Position numbers and translations under genes: made by a program. The notes beneath the pieces are model-generated. The model had not been told where the DNA came from, did no database searches, and saw nothing but the letters and a program-made list of their open reading frames with translations. Positions 44,701-55,058 of a stretch of 64,000 nucleotides of DNA are shown in pieces. Origin of the DNA: Gautieria morchelliformis (Eukaryota; Basidiomycota; Agaricomycetes; Gomphales; Gomphaceae); NCBI GenBank assembly GCA_015179125.1, contig WHVA01000169.1, forward strand, positions 124,001-188,000. Direction: 5' to 3'. Numbering within the stretch: the stretch's first letter is position 1; each line of letters starts with the position of its first letter.

Positions 44701-45754
44701 ATTGCGAGAGTACTAACTCCAACAAATCCTTAGCATAACCACAGCATGTCTGCGACTCGTAGGCAAACTATCACGAAAAGGAATATCCATATATGTATCA
44801 ATGAGTATCCTGCATATCTGACAATGATTCTGGTGGAGCCACATCTTCGTGAATGGCAAGCCTGACTTCCTTATCGAGAGCCCAGTTTGACCAAGTGGTG
44901 CAAGTCTGTGGTGCACTGAAATCAAGGCAAGGAAACCAAACTCGTAATATGTCCTAGACCCAATCAATAAATCATTTCAGCCTGAAGACAGCAATCGGAG
45001 AGGACTTACGCGCTGTAGACCCAGTAACATGAAGGCGACGAGAGGGGCTTGGCGAAAGGCATAGGTCAATGGTGTGCGAAAGACATTAGACAGCTTGCGT
45101 GACACTCACAAAGCGACTCTCCCATATAAGTTGTATCTTCCATGATCAAAATCACATTCGAATGTGGGTTCCTATCACGCAGGGCGATCCACGCCATGAA
45201 GGTGCTAAGACATATCACTATGCAGTCAGTCTTATTCTTTGAGATATCCGAAGAGAAACATACACGGCAAAGAGGAGTCGAAACAAACAGAAAACAGACA
45301 GGTGCTTCAGCAGAGAGATTGTCATGATGTTAACCATATTGACTCGTCGAAAAATACGACGGTAGCTACAAAAGGTGACCACCAAGAGGACTGAAAAACA
45401 TTAATGGGAGTCTAAGGCGAAAACAGAAAGGGGTAGCAACTGACTATCCCAAAGGCACGTCAGAATGACCAGAGAGAGTTCCAAGTAGTTCATGGCGTTT
45501 GTGCTGGGTGTTTGGTTGACGTCAAAAAGTTGGCACTGGCATCAAATCGATCAACGGGACAGTCAGCGAGGGCGCCCAAAATAAAGCTCCGAGCGGATAG
45601 CAGTCAGATGCCGGCGGTTTGAATCATATACAGCCCGTTGTAAATTACATGTACGACCTGCTGTAAAATACATGGGTGTGAAACTCAGACGCCCGTCCCT
45701 ATGCCTCCACCTTCGGTTCCCCTGAACCATCCCCTCGCATCCTCAGTACGGTGC

Positions 45755-46625
45755 ACGTGCACCGTATCCCGCTGCCCCTCAGTATGGTGCACGCGCACCG
45801 TATCCCGCTGCCCCTCACAGCACGGTGCACATACACCATAGGCCGCTGCCCCTCACGGTGCGGTTCACGTGCACCGTATCCCGCTGACCCTCCGTACGGT
45901 GCAAATGCACCGTAGGCCGCTGCCCCTCAGTACGGTGCACGTGCACCGTAGGCCGCTGCACCTCACAGTACGGTTCACGTGCACGGTATCCCGCTGACCC
46001 TCCGTACGGTGCAAATGCACCGTATGCTGCCACCCATCCGTACGGTGCACGTGCACCGTAGGCCGCTGCCCCTCAGTACGGTGCGCCTGCACCGTATGCC
46101 GCTGCCCCTCCGAATGGTGCATGTGCACCGTATCCCACTGACCCTCAGTGTGGTGCACATGGACCGTATCCCGCTGCCCTCAGTACGGTGCAGGTGCACC
46201 GTATGCCGCTGCCCCTCAGTACGGTGCACCTGCACCGTATGCTGCTGCCCCTCAGTACGGTGCACCTGCACCGTAGGCCGCTGCCCCTCCGTACGGTGCA
46301 TGTGCACCATACTCTGTGGGTACGGTGCACGTGGACCATACGACGCCTGTTGGTATGGTGAATATGCACCATACCCGGCCTGCGAGGACGGTGCACACGG
46401 TAGGCCGCCTGGCAGTACGATGTACCTGTACCATACGCCGCCCCTCTCGGTACGGTGCACGTGCACCGTACTGTGAGGGGCGGCGTATGGTGCGCGTGCA
46501 TCGTACTGAGGGGCAGCGGCCTACGGTGCGTGTGCACCATACTGAGGGGCAGCGGCCTGCGCATACAGTGCACGTGGCCCGTACTGAGGGTCAGGGGGAT
46601 ACGGTGCATGTGTACGATAACTGCG
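45755..46625. repeat. Left array: about 25 units of a 36-bp repeat with a 20-bp dyad
   Basis: Each unit is TACGGTGCA-NN-TGCACCGTA plus a spacer such as TCCCGCTGCCCCTCAG. The dyad arms are conserved while the two central bases vary (CG, CC, GG, AT, AA). At about 46462 the spacer orientation flips to CTGAGGGGCAGCGG, so the last four or five units are inverted relative to the rest. Because 36 is a multiple of three, long frames without stops occur on both strands; they are not treated as genes. Confidence 0.95.
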
Positions 46626-47569
46626 ATGCGCCGGGTTGAGGGATGTGAGCTTGGTTGGACAGATTAGAGCGGGGCGACGATCTGCAAGACAACGTACCCT
46701 CTTGCACGTTTTCCAAACGCCGCCGCCCCACACCATAGGCCGCCCCTCAGTATGGCGCACATGCATGAGGCCCATGAGAGTGGTTGGACAGATTAGAGCG
46801 CAACAATGATCTGCAAGACAACTTACCCTCCTGTCCATCTACCGCATATCATGTCGAAACCTTCCCATGGAAAGGGCATCATTTCTTGGACCTTCCGATG
46901 TACGCACAAACGGACCTGGAACTGTGGGTTAATAGGTACCCAAATGCTTGGCCACTCCCACGAACGTACCTCTGGTCAGTCCAGTCGACTCGATAGTTGT
47001 CGTCATTATGTAAGTTAGAATCAACAAAACAGAGCACGCAGTGTCACGAGTTGGTCACGTGACTACAACTCGCGGGCTCGTGCGCAATCCATTACATAAG
47101 ACTGAGGACGCTTAGATCACGTGACTCTCGCCAAACAACACGTCACCTGTATGCCTCTCACTCCAGCCGACCACTCAAATTGACGAGTTTACCTCGCACC
47201 ACATCGGTGAGGATCCATGCTGACGTGTGGCTGGGAGACCACTGGATCACGTGAGTGACTCATCGAATAACGCTATAGTGATATAGTGATTTCTTCTTGG
47301 TACACACTTCCTCTTTCCTCTAGCTTTTGTTTCCCTAGGGCCGAATTCAGGGATTGTCACAGGCTCATTGGTCATTATTACAGAACGACAGAATGACTAC
47401 ATCATGGCTGCGATCGAGACATTGAGACACGAGAGAACCAAGACAAATGAAGTCAAAACAGTCGCCATTAAAGAAATTGATGAAAACCTTGAAGTGTGTT
47501 ATTGATCAAGTTGCATAATGATATGCCCTGATCAATCTGTAGCATTACTTCCCTCACGCAGGACCGTCT
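46626..47569. other. Central region of the foldback element
   Basis: There is no coding sequence. A diverged direct duplication (TTGGACAGATTAGAGCG, then GATCTGCAAGACAAC) lies at 46655-46700 and 46774-46825. Three CACGTGA motifs lie at about 47057, 47119 and 47248. Confidence 0.6.
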
Positions 47570-48155
47570 AGGTGCACCGTACGGCCAGGCAGACTACGGT
47601 GCACGCGCACCGTAGGCCGCCTGGCCGTACGGTGCACCTGTATGATACGCCGCTCCTCTCGGTATGGTGCACGTGCACCGTACTGTGAGGGGCAGCGGCC
47701 TATGGTACGCGTGCACCGTACTGAGGGGCAGCGGGATACCGTGCACGCGCACCGTTCGGAGGGGCGGCGGCATACGGTGCAGGTGCACCATACTGTGAGG
47801 GGCAGCGGCCTACGGTGCCCGTGCACCGTACTGAAGGGCAGCGGCCTATGGTGCCCGTGCACCGTACGGAGGGGCAGCGGCATACGGTGCAGGTGCACCG
47901 TATGGGGGCAGCGGCATACGGTGCAGGTGCACCGTACGGGGGGCAGCGGCATACGGTGCACGTACACCGTTCTGAGCAGCAGCAGCCTACGGTGCAGGTG
48001 CACCGTACTGAGGGGCAGCGGCCTACGGTGCACCTGCACCGTACTGAGGGGCAGCGGGATACGGTGCACATGCACCGTTCGGAGGGGCAGCGGGATACGG
48101 TGCACGTGTACCGTATGGAGGGTCAGCGGGATACGGTGCGCGTGCACCGTACTGA
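47570..48155. repeat. Right array: about 17 units of the same 36-bp repeat, inverted
   Basis: The same dyad occurs, with spacers in the opposite sense (CTGAGGGGCAGCGGGA). The units run up to the unique inverted end GGATGCGAGGGGATGG at about 48157, which mirrors the left end. Confidence 0.95.
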
Positions 48156-49090
48156 GGATGCGAGGGGATGGTTCAGGGGAACCGAAGGTAGAGGCGTAGG
48201 GACGGGCGTCTGAGTTTCACACCCATGTATTTTACAGCATGTCGTACATGTAATTTACAACGGGCTGTATATGATTCAAACCGCCGGCGTCTGCCGCCTG
48301 CCCCGCTCCGAGTACGCACAAGGGGGATTATTCCCATAAAATAAGGCGTGATTAGAAGCTTTTCTCGCAATTCAATCGACATCAATTCTTAATAGACGTG
48401 TGATAACTCACCATGAAGGTCCGTAGCTTTGTTGTCCATGCATCAACACAACTGAAAGCAGCTCTCATTTCAAACCACAGCTGGATAAGACATTAGCGGG
48501 ACACTTTCATCTACAGATGACGCATACATGGATGACAAGGTTAAGGGTGGCCGTTAGCGCGCTGTAATTCAATATTACCATCAGGAGGATGACGACGCTG
48601 AGCACGGAAGGGGCGTTATTGATTAACTCGATACTCACATCAACCTCACAGAATTGTTCAGAGTATTGAGTATCATGCTCACACCCAAGGTTTGTTCGGT
48701 TTGAGTGAAAGCCATGTACGCCACCACATCCCTTTTCCCCAGTCGCCTCAGTAGGTGTGGATTGAGAAGGCCACTTAAGCACGCACGTGATCATAAAGAC
48801 CGACATATTCAGGAGGTACGCCCACACGAAATTGAAGAAAACAGCATGGCGGTGTATGTTCTCAGAAAGAACGACGGTGAATAGCAAGGCAGATAGAGAT
48901 ACAAAGCCCAGGAGTCGCAGCACAAAAAGAATGGCGTTAATGCCTTGAAGCGGCATAATAGTAAGTCGACGTCGGGACGAAGTTCATCTTCGACTTTCCA
49001 GCATTGTTTTTAATGTAAATCCAGTACTATACTGCGTAGCGCGCGATGACAAATGATCAAAACTAATAAGCTGTACGCAAGAGTTGATGA

Positions 49091-49529
49091 GCCCTTTCCC
49101 GGCGCCGTGAGTGCCTGGTTAACGACGACATCGAATGCCTCACGCCGGGAGACAGCTTCATGTTAGAGCGGGACGCCGGCGCCAAGCGCGCTGAAAGGCA
49201 CCTAATGTGGCGGCGCGGTGAACGTCACATGCTTTTGGAATATAGTCAATATAACTTGGAGCGAGGCGACCTCAGCTGCTCCATGATACAGTGTCAGTTC
49301 TCATCGTGCTCAATCGCTAGGAGGGTCAAATGAAAAGCAGATTGTATGTGCTGCGGTCTGTTGACCCTGATAGGCCATCAGGACAGACATCATTGAGGAA
49401 AATGATAATATTACCTACACAAGACGAAGGAAATATCGAATGGCATGCGAAAGGGTAGCTCACAACACGACAGATATAATCCGCCATTACGCATCTGATT
49501 TTCCCAGATCCAGATCTTTATTGTGGGTT
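49091..49529. other. Intergenic spacer, nothing recognised
   Basis: About 440 bases upstream of the seven-TM remnant and downstream of the histidine phosphatase gene. No convincing frame or repeat. Confidence 0.4.
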
Positions 49530-50451
49530 TTAGTGAAGCAGACGACGAGCCCTGAAGGGTAACCTCAGGTCCTTAAGCAGCACTTCGAAGGAGAAATCCA
49601 AAGCATAATAGCCCTTCTCTGGCTTGTTACTTCCATAGCCTTGGAATTTCAGGAGATGGCGCGACCTAGCATCATTCAATAGGTGCTGTGCGGAAACAAC
49701 AGATGAAAACTCCAGACATACCATCCGGCATTCGGAAAGTGAGCATCCGTGCTAACGTGCCTTTCCTCATTCCATGACCCCAGTGCCTCCCAGAGCTCTG
49801 TCAGAAAAATGTTGTGGGCTACAATGACAACATGTGGCACGTTTTCGACGAGCTCGTCGACTGCTTCGTGAGATTTGTAGTCGGTGTTCATTTCCTCGGG
49901 CGGCACAGGGAGGGCCACCGCATGCTTCAGTACGATCTCTTGCAGTTGATAGATACCCCTGTGGACGAGGGTTTGCAGACTCTCGCCGCCGGTAGGGCAA
50001 TGTTTTCTTTCTGGCAGCCCCCATATGGGGTTCTCTCCGATGCGTTCACGGTCTGCTTCCTTGAAACGGTCCTCCTCCATGAGCCTACGATAAACGGGTC
50101 CTAGATCGTGCTCTACAAGCCTAGCCCCCTCCTTGACCTCCGGGTGCGAATGGTTATGCTCAGCGAGTAACTGAGCAGTCTCCTTGGCTCTTAGGTAAGG
50201 AGATGTGTAAAGCGCATCGATGCGGACGTTGGCCCATTCCTTTCCAAGATATCTGGCCTGTTCTCGACCTCGTTCCGACAAACCATCTTCGTCGTCAGGA
50301 ATCGATCGCTCTGTTGTATTCCCCTGGCTCTATAGGGAAGGTCACGAAGAGAGGAGTCGATGAAAAATCAAGTCATAAGAGGGCAGTCTTCTTACCTCGC
50401 CATGGCGTATGAACGACAGATTAATGTACCCTGGATCAACCCGAAAACTGG
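49530..50451 (-). CDS. Histidine phosphatase (phosphoglycerate-mutase-like) superfamily protein
   Basis: An exon at 50451-50396 reads SFRVDPGYINLSFIRHGE, with the RHG signature whose His is phosphorylated during catalysis. A GTAAGA donor follows. The next exon begins at 50329 in the matching phase and contains DGLSERGREQARYLGKEW, ALYTSPYLRAKETAQLL, CPTGGESLQTL and VPHVVIVAHNIFLTEL, whose His is the second catalytic His. This frame runs to 49679. Another frame (from about 49712 to 49530) may be the last exon after an intron near 49720, but the splice is unclear. The upstream start is also unresolved. Substrate cannot be told from sequence. Confidence 0.8.
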
Positions 50452-50611
50452 CTGAAGGGTGTAAAAATATGCATAGTGAGTCATAGCAACCATCAATAGG
50501 AAAATTACCAACCAGGTATCCTTGTTTTGTTCACTGGACACCGGGTGAGTTTGAATGCACAATATAACTCCAGGACTTACAAAAATATTCTACAAGCGGC
50601 ATCAGTACGCT

Positions 50612-50935
50612 CTAGCCATGAATATCAAGCAACAAACCTAGTGCGGGCTGAAACTTTGAAGTTGAAACACACTGTCGTATAATGTCCAGATCTTTCCCAG
50701 CATCATCCCAGGAACGAACAACCCTAGCAAAGTCTTCAATCTCAATCCCTGCGGATATGAAGATGGCGAGCAGTACGCTTATAGCGTTGGTGGTCTCAAT
50801 ATCCGCAGGAGGACCGTTAATAACGTTGCGGTCTTGTAACAATTGAATAACTTTGGCATCCAAGTCGGGCACCTGGTCAACTCTCAGTGCCACTCTTTGG
50901 GCAGCGTCGTTTTCCGTCTGAGATGGTTGCGCCAT
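50612..50935 (-). CDS. Small hypothetical protein (107 residues) or 5' exon
   Basis: An ATG at 50935 opens a frame with mixed polar composition (QRVALRVDQVPDLDAKVIQL, IEIEDFARVVRSWDDAGKDL) ending LLLDIHG-stop at 50612. It looks like a globular helical protein and stands about 160 bases upstream of the RHG exon on the same strand. I do not recognise it. It may be an independent small gene. Confidence 0.4.
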   Translation of the reverse strand: MAQPSQTENDAAQRVALRVDQVPDLDAKVIQLLQDRNVINGPPADIETTNAISVLLAIFISAGIEIEDFARVVRSWDDAGKDLDIIRQCVSTSKFQPALGLLLDIHG

Positions 50936-52179
50936 TGTAGATATGACTGAGGCTGCGTAACGGGGTATAGTAACACCGGTAGAAGTTAGTTACCCAACTA
51001 AAGCGCGTGAGTTGTGGGGAGAGGTGTAGGCGGCTTCGAGCAGGAGAAGCAGAGAACCGGTGTGGTCGACGCGTGTGGCACGTGACACGATCGAACCGAT
51101 CTGCGGGGAAACTCGAGGTAACCCAGAAGTTTGGCTTGAGGCAGGGTTTGTGCTAAGTTGCCCACTGTAGGTCGAGTTCAGAGTCTACTAGGGTAGATTA
51201 GATGACCAGCAGTCGCTGCCTTGAATACATGGAGGCCTGTTCTAATCATAATAAAACCCATTGTCCCTCCACATCTTTTGTCCACATCCTGTCCACCGTA
51301 CCTTGTTTCGTGACGTGCGAAGTGCCCCGAAGCCCGATTACCTATTTCCCAACTCCAATCGGCTCCCGACGACACTCGATGTTCTGTCTCATCATTTGAA
51401 GGAGAGCACTAAACACATCATGAAGTACTGGCATCCTCCAAGCTTCAGCTTCGTCTTTGATTGCCTACACTTTGTAACCATTTCTTCTACGCATATCCGC
51501 GTGGCATCTATATCTGTACGCTTTGGGTGTGCGCGTGTGGCTGTACAGTATATACAATAATATTAGTAGACTATATACTATATATATATAATATATAGTA
51601 GCGGCTGTCGAGCTTTTATCGGTGGTATACCTATAGACGTCGCAAGGTTTCTTGAGACACAAGGTTGCATATAAGCTGATCGATCTCCCATGCACTCCCA
51701 ACATATTCGGACAGTGAGAAAACCCCCATCTGTTTGGACCATACTCCCGCAACAGAAACACACCTGTCAAAGAGTAACTCACGACTCAATTCTGCAACTC
51801 ATTAAGTATATATGCACAGATACCCATCTGAACCATCATAACCTGGACTGGTACAAACAACAGATACGAAGCGTATCACCTTAAATCATCGGATACATCG
51901 CATCACCCACTAAAAACAACAGTAGACAATATCAAGACGAAGCAGGAGGGGTGGAACAGGTAATGTGTCAGAAAATAGCACGATACAAGAATTCTGCAGC
52001 AACTGCCTGCAGGCTCGTTGCATACTGGTGTTAACATGGCGTATTGCAATTACAGAAAATCCGCCCTTTGGAGGTTCGAGCGAAGGATACCTTCTCTGAC
52101 TGAGGTGAGGAATAGACGGTGACATTAGCAGAGGCAGGACAATAACGCGAAGAAAAGGCGTGGATGAGAGGGCGTTGCA
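50936..52179. other. Intergenic stretch with an AT hairpin
   Basis: No gene is recognised. At about 51546-51600 an AT-rich stretch with an imperfect inverted repeat around CTATATACTATATATATAT can fold into a long hairpin. It probably separates the phosphatase and G-alpha transcription units. Confidence 0.45.
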
Positions 52180-55058
52180 CTAGAGAAGAGACAGCGAGAG
52201 CGACTTGCCTACACCAAGCGTAACCCCTGTGGCCTTGGTATCCTGTCGGTATCCAGGACGGAACATATGAGTACGAGCGATACGACTCACGACCATAGAT
52301 GAAATTCCATCAACAAGGAAAAAACGGGTATCAGGTAAATGACAAAAACGTGCCTCTCGGCAACGCGAATACAATTTATAGCTGAATGAACAAAAACGCA
52401 CGGTTACAGATGTAAAATAAACATAGTATGGCCTTGGCTCGGGAGAGTACTGTCGCTGTATCTCCTTGAACTTTTGTTTGAAATCTGTGAGTGCACAGTC
52501 AGCGGCTACGTGAAATCCACATCCCACCATTGGGGACAAATACAAGTGGCACAAAGCGGTGGGATTAGAGATAATACGCGGCCCGGCGTGGGTGGATCGA
52601 GGAGCAAACCTGACGAAATAAGGGACGCACATTTGCACACGGTCTCTGCATCGTTGCGTCGGTTTCCAAATGAAGTGACGTGGCGTGCTACACGCGCCCC
52701 GTTGGCAATTTTCCGGCGTAGCAGGTCAACCTGTGAGTGGTGACGATCATTAATACAATAAGGGAGTGAAGGTGATAAGAGTGAGTAGGCGCGCCCCGAG
52801 AGCAAGGAAGGGGGCTGTGTCAAAAAAGAGGAGCGCTGAGACGGAGATGGCATGAAAACGTTACCTTATTCAAAAAGAGAACCAGCTGCACCCGAGAAAG
52901 TAAGGGGGAGCGGCACAAGGTGCGCCAGAGTGAGATCGAGTCCTCCTGTCGCGGGAGGCGAACGTCAGCACGCAATATACAACGAGTGGCGGCGTGCGTC
53001 GTCTGAAACGACACGGGGAGATATGTTACAAGACGTGGCTAGAAGAGAAGATGGGGCAATTCAAAGACAGAACATAGCCACTCACCAGCCGATTCACCCT
53101 TCGATCCTCTACGAGCGTCTCATCAAAACAACTAATAGGCGCCAAGAAAATGATCGCGTCCACTGGAATGTAAACAAAATCAACACCCAAGGATATGATA
53201 GAATGCAAAAACCGAAGCAAGGATAACCGCGAGGGCTGAGGGGAGGTTTATAACGACAGACACGGCATGAGACTTACTGTCATCGAAGAATGAGAACCAC
53301 GAGGCTACATCACGAGACCTGCCGTATCAACAACGGTCACATTTATACACACAGTATTCGACTTACTCCGCTGCACAATCCCCGTCAAACCCCACATGAA
53401 AGAAGCACACAAGAAGAGAAGAGTAGTTAAACACCATTAGTATAAAATATCAGGATCTCGGAAAAGGCGCACCTGACTCCGTGCCCCGCCGACGTCGTAG
53501 ATGCGCCACTCGCGGCCGCTGTCGACGCCGCGTTCGAATGTGAAGCGATGTTCTTGAACTCCCATGGTACGGAGGCGGGCGCGTATTACGTCATCTATTG
53601 CGAAGCATTAGTGGGGATGAGGAAAGCAAAGATGAAGGGAGGAACGGGCAGGGAAGGTTGGGTTGAGAGCAGGGAAGGGAGACTAGTAGCAATGGTAGGA
53701 AAGGCAGAACGGGAGAGAAGGGAGGAGGGAGAAGGGGGTCGAGAGGAAAAGGAAACGATCAGCGGGGGTTGGCAAGTCGTGGGCGATATGGGAGGCAATG
53801 AGGATAAAGAATACAAACCATCCGATGGTTCATACCCGCGTGAAGCGATACGATCTACGTCTTGTAAGAAGCTGTAGGAGAGGTGTATTCGTGTCTTCAG
53901 TCAATGACTCGGAATTTGACGGCAAAGGAGAAGGCATGACCACATACAACCCAGGCGTATCCTGTACCCTGATGGCCCCACCCTCCGCGCTCACAAGTCC
54001 GCCTCCTCCACTCGCGGTTGACACACCGTCTGCGGTCCTATTCAATGCCGCTCTGATATCCAGATCACTCCAAAGGGCTATCATTTCTGAGGATGCCGCG
54101 TACAAAAGCTGCGTAGGGGATGACGGTTCTTCATCTGGGCTTGCCTGAAGTGGTGTGGCGTCACGGCCACGGAAGTCGATGCTGACCCTAAGGGAAGGCT
54201 CAGCGGAATGAGAGATAGGCGCGCTACTGGTTGAACTTGCAGTATGATTTGAGGGGGGAGGTTGTGGGGAAGACGCAGAAATACGACGCAAGAGGCGTGT
54301 TTTCCAGGAAGCGCCCGAAGTGCGAACGAAGAACTCTTGGCGCGACGGACGGATGGGGGTTGGGGACTCAGCTGGTAGTGATGGAGTAGCCGGCCTGGTA
54401 TCGGTAGTCGAAGTACTAGCCCTGATTGGGGGTGATGTATCAGAGGCCGCGAACGATCGGTAGTCCCCGGGCTCTTCGTTGTCGCTGGGGGAAAGTCTAC
54501 GCTGAAGAATACGCTCTGCGACTGCGAGGCGCGCAAGGAGATTTGCGTAGCGTTCCACCAACACGGCAGGGTCCAAGTCGGAAGAATGAGCAGCATTTGG
54601 AGAGGATGACGCTGGCGGTGCTGCTGCAACGGTATCTAGGACCAACGACACTGAGCGGATGAGATTGAGCTGGATAACGGCCCGCCAGCAAGCTCGTTCC
54701 TCGCGCCAAGACTGAGGTGCATAATGTATCTGGAAATCTAGGAGCGCATGAGGCTGCGTGTTTCGGCACCAGTGATTCTGAAAGACGCACTTTTGAGAGT
54801 AGTGCTTTTCCCACTCTCGCTCTGGCCCAGGAGAAGAACGCGGACTGGCCTCTTTCTCCTGAGCGCGGCGCGTTCTCTGCGGAGCTCGTCGTCAATCTCG
54901 TCGTTAACGCGCTTAGCCTCCCGCTCTGCACGGAGGCGCTCATCGCGCTCACTGGGGGACTCGTCCGGAGGGGGCTGGAGTGCACGGGAGATGGGGTCGT
55001 CTGGGTCGTTCAGGGAGGTGGAGAAGGAGGCGTTGGAGCGACCTCGCACCCGGGGCAT
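52180..55058 (-). CDS. Heterotrimeric G-protein alpha subunit, long divergent basidiomycete type (555 residues, 11 exons)
   Basis: Exons are 55058-54791, 54737-53948, 53871-53819, 53594-53473, 53370-53367, 53304-53278, 53162-53086, 52945-52865, 52730-52631, 52484-52402 and 52242-52180. Every junction is GT-AG and all phases agree. The ATG follows GCCACC. Motifs are G1 GQSESGKSTTLK, switch I RARLRTMGVQ, G3 DVGGARSQR, FLAPISCFDETLVEDRRVN, G4 LFLNKVDL and G5 TSVTDTKAT. The protein is about 200 residues longer than classical G-alpha because of a Ser/Pro-rich insertion in the helical domain (exon 2). No N-terminal MG myristoylation signal exists. The C-terminus (GVGKSLSLSLL) is atypical, and a further intron there cannot be excluded. 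It would relay receptor signals at membranes. Confidence 0.9.
53367..53370 (-). other. Four-nucleotide micro-exon CGGA of the G-alpha gene
   Basis: CGGA is preceded by GTGCAG and followed by GTAAGT. It supplies the Arg codon of SQR in switch II and one base of the next codon. Skipping it puts the following exon (TSWFSFFDD) out of frame, and retaining the adjacent intron gives a stop. Confidence 0.7.

Larger units (their letters stand above)
45594..48304. mobile_element. Non-autonomous foldback element (2711 bp) built of inverted 36-bp repeat arrays
   Basis: An identical 8-bp duplication GCTCCGAG lies at 45586-45593 and 48305-48312. The related locus at 1054-1865 reads straight through this point (GCTTCCAG), giving an unoccupied site. 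The ends are inverted repeats: about 150 bp of unique sequence (CCGGCGGTTTGAATCATATA and onwards) and then long arrays of a 36-bp unit, facing each other across a 0.9-kb centre. No transposase frame exists. The 8-bp duplication fits hAT or P-type machinery acting in trans. I know no described element with this array structure. Confidence 0.88.
44950..49000 (-). pseudogene. Seven-TM membrane protein gene, copy 2, split by the foldback element
   Basis: The 5' exon (from 48956) reads LGFVSLSALLFTVVLSENIH then RHAVFFNFVWAYLL, matching copy 1. Further segments down to 48313 match copy 1 to its end. After the foldback element (45594-48304), the sequence resumes at 45585 with pieces such as VCLSTFMAWIALRDRN-like and TPLTYAFRQAPLVAFMLLG near 45040-45230, bordered by GTATGT and GTGAGT donors, which would fit late helices of the same protein. 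Stops and short frames suggest decay. The family call (GPCR-like, Agaricomycete) rests on pattern memory. Confidence 0.5.

Noticed and set aside
45815-46609. Long repetitive open frames on both strands (for example 45979-46476 plus and 45975-46466 minus), and similar ones at 47554-48213
   Set aside because: They come from the 36-bp repeat, whose length is a multiple of three and which has no stop codons in several frames. Frames are equally open on both strands and encode only TVHVHRTEGQR-like repeats.
45755-48155. CRISPR-like or centromere-like repeat array
   Set aside because: Spacers are repeats themselves, the genome is eukaryotic, and the arrays are inverted arms of an inserted element with a target duplication.
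53548-53877. Plus-strand frame of 109 codons with a Glu/Arg/Gly-rich tract
   Set aside because: It lies over a long pyrimidine-rich intron of the G-alpha gene on the other strand and has no known similarity.
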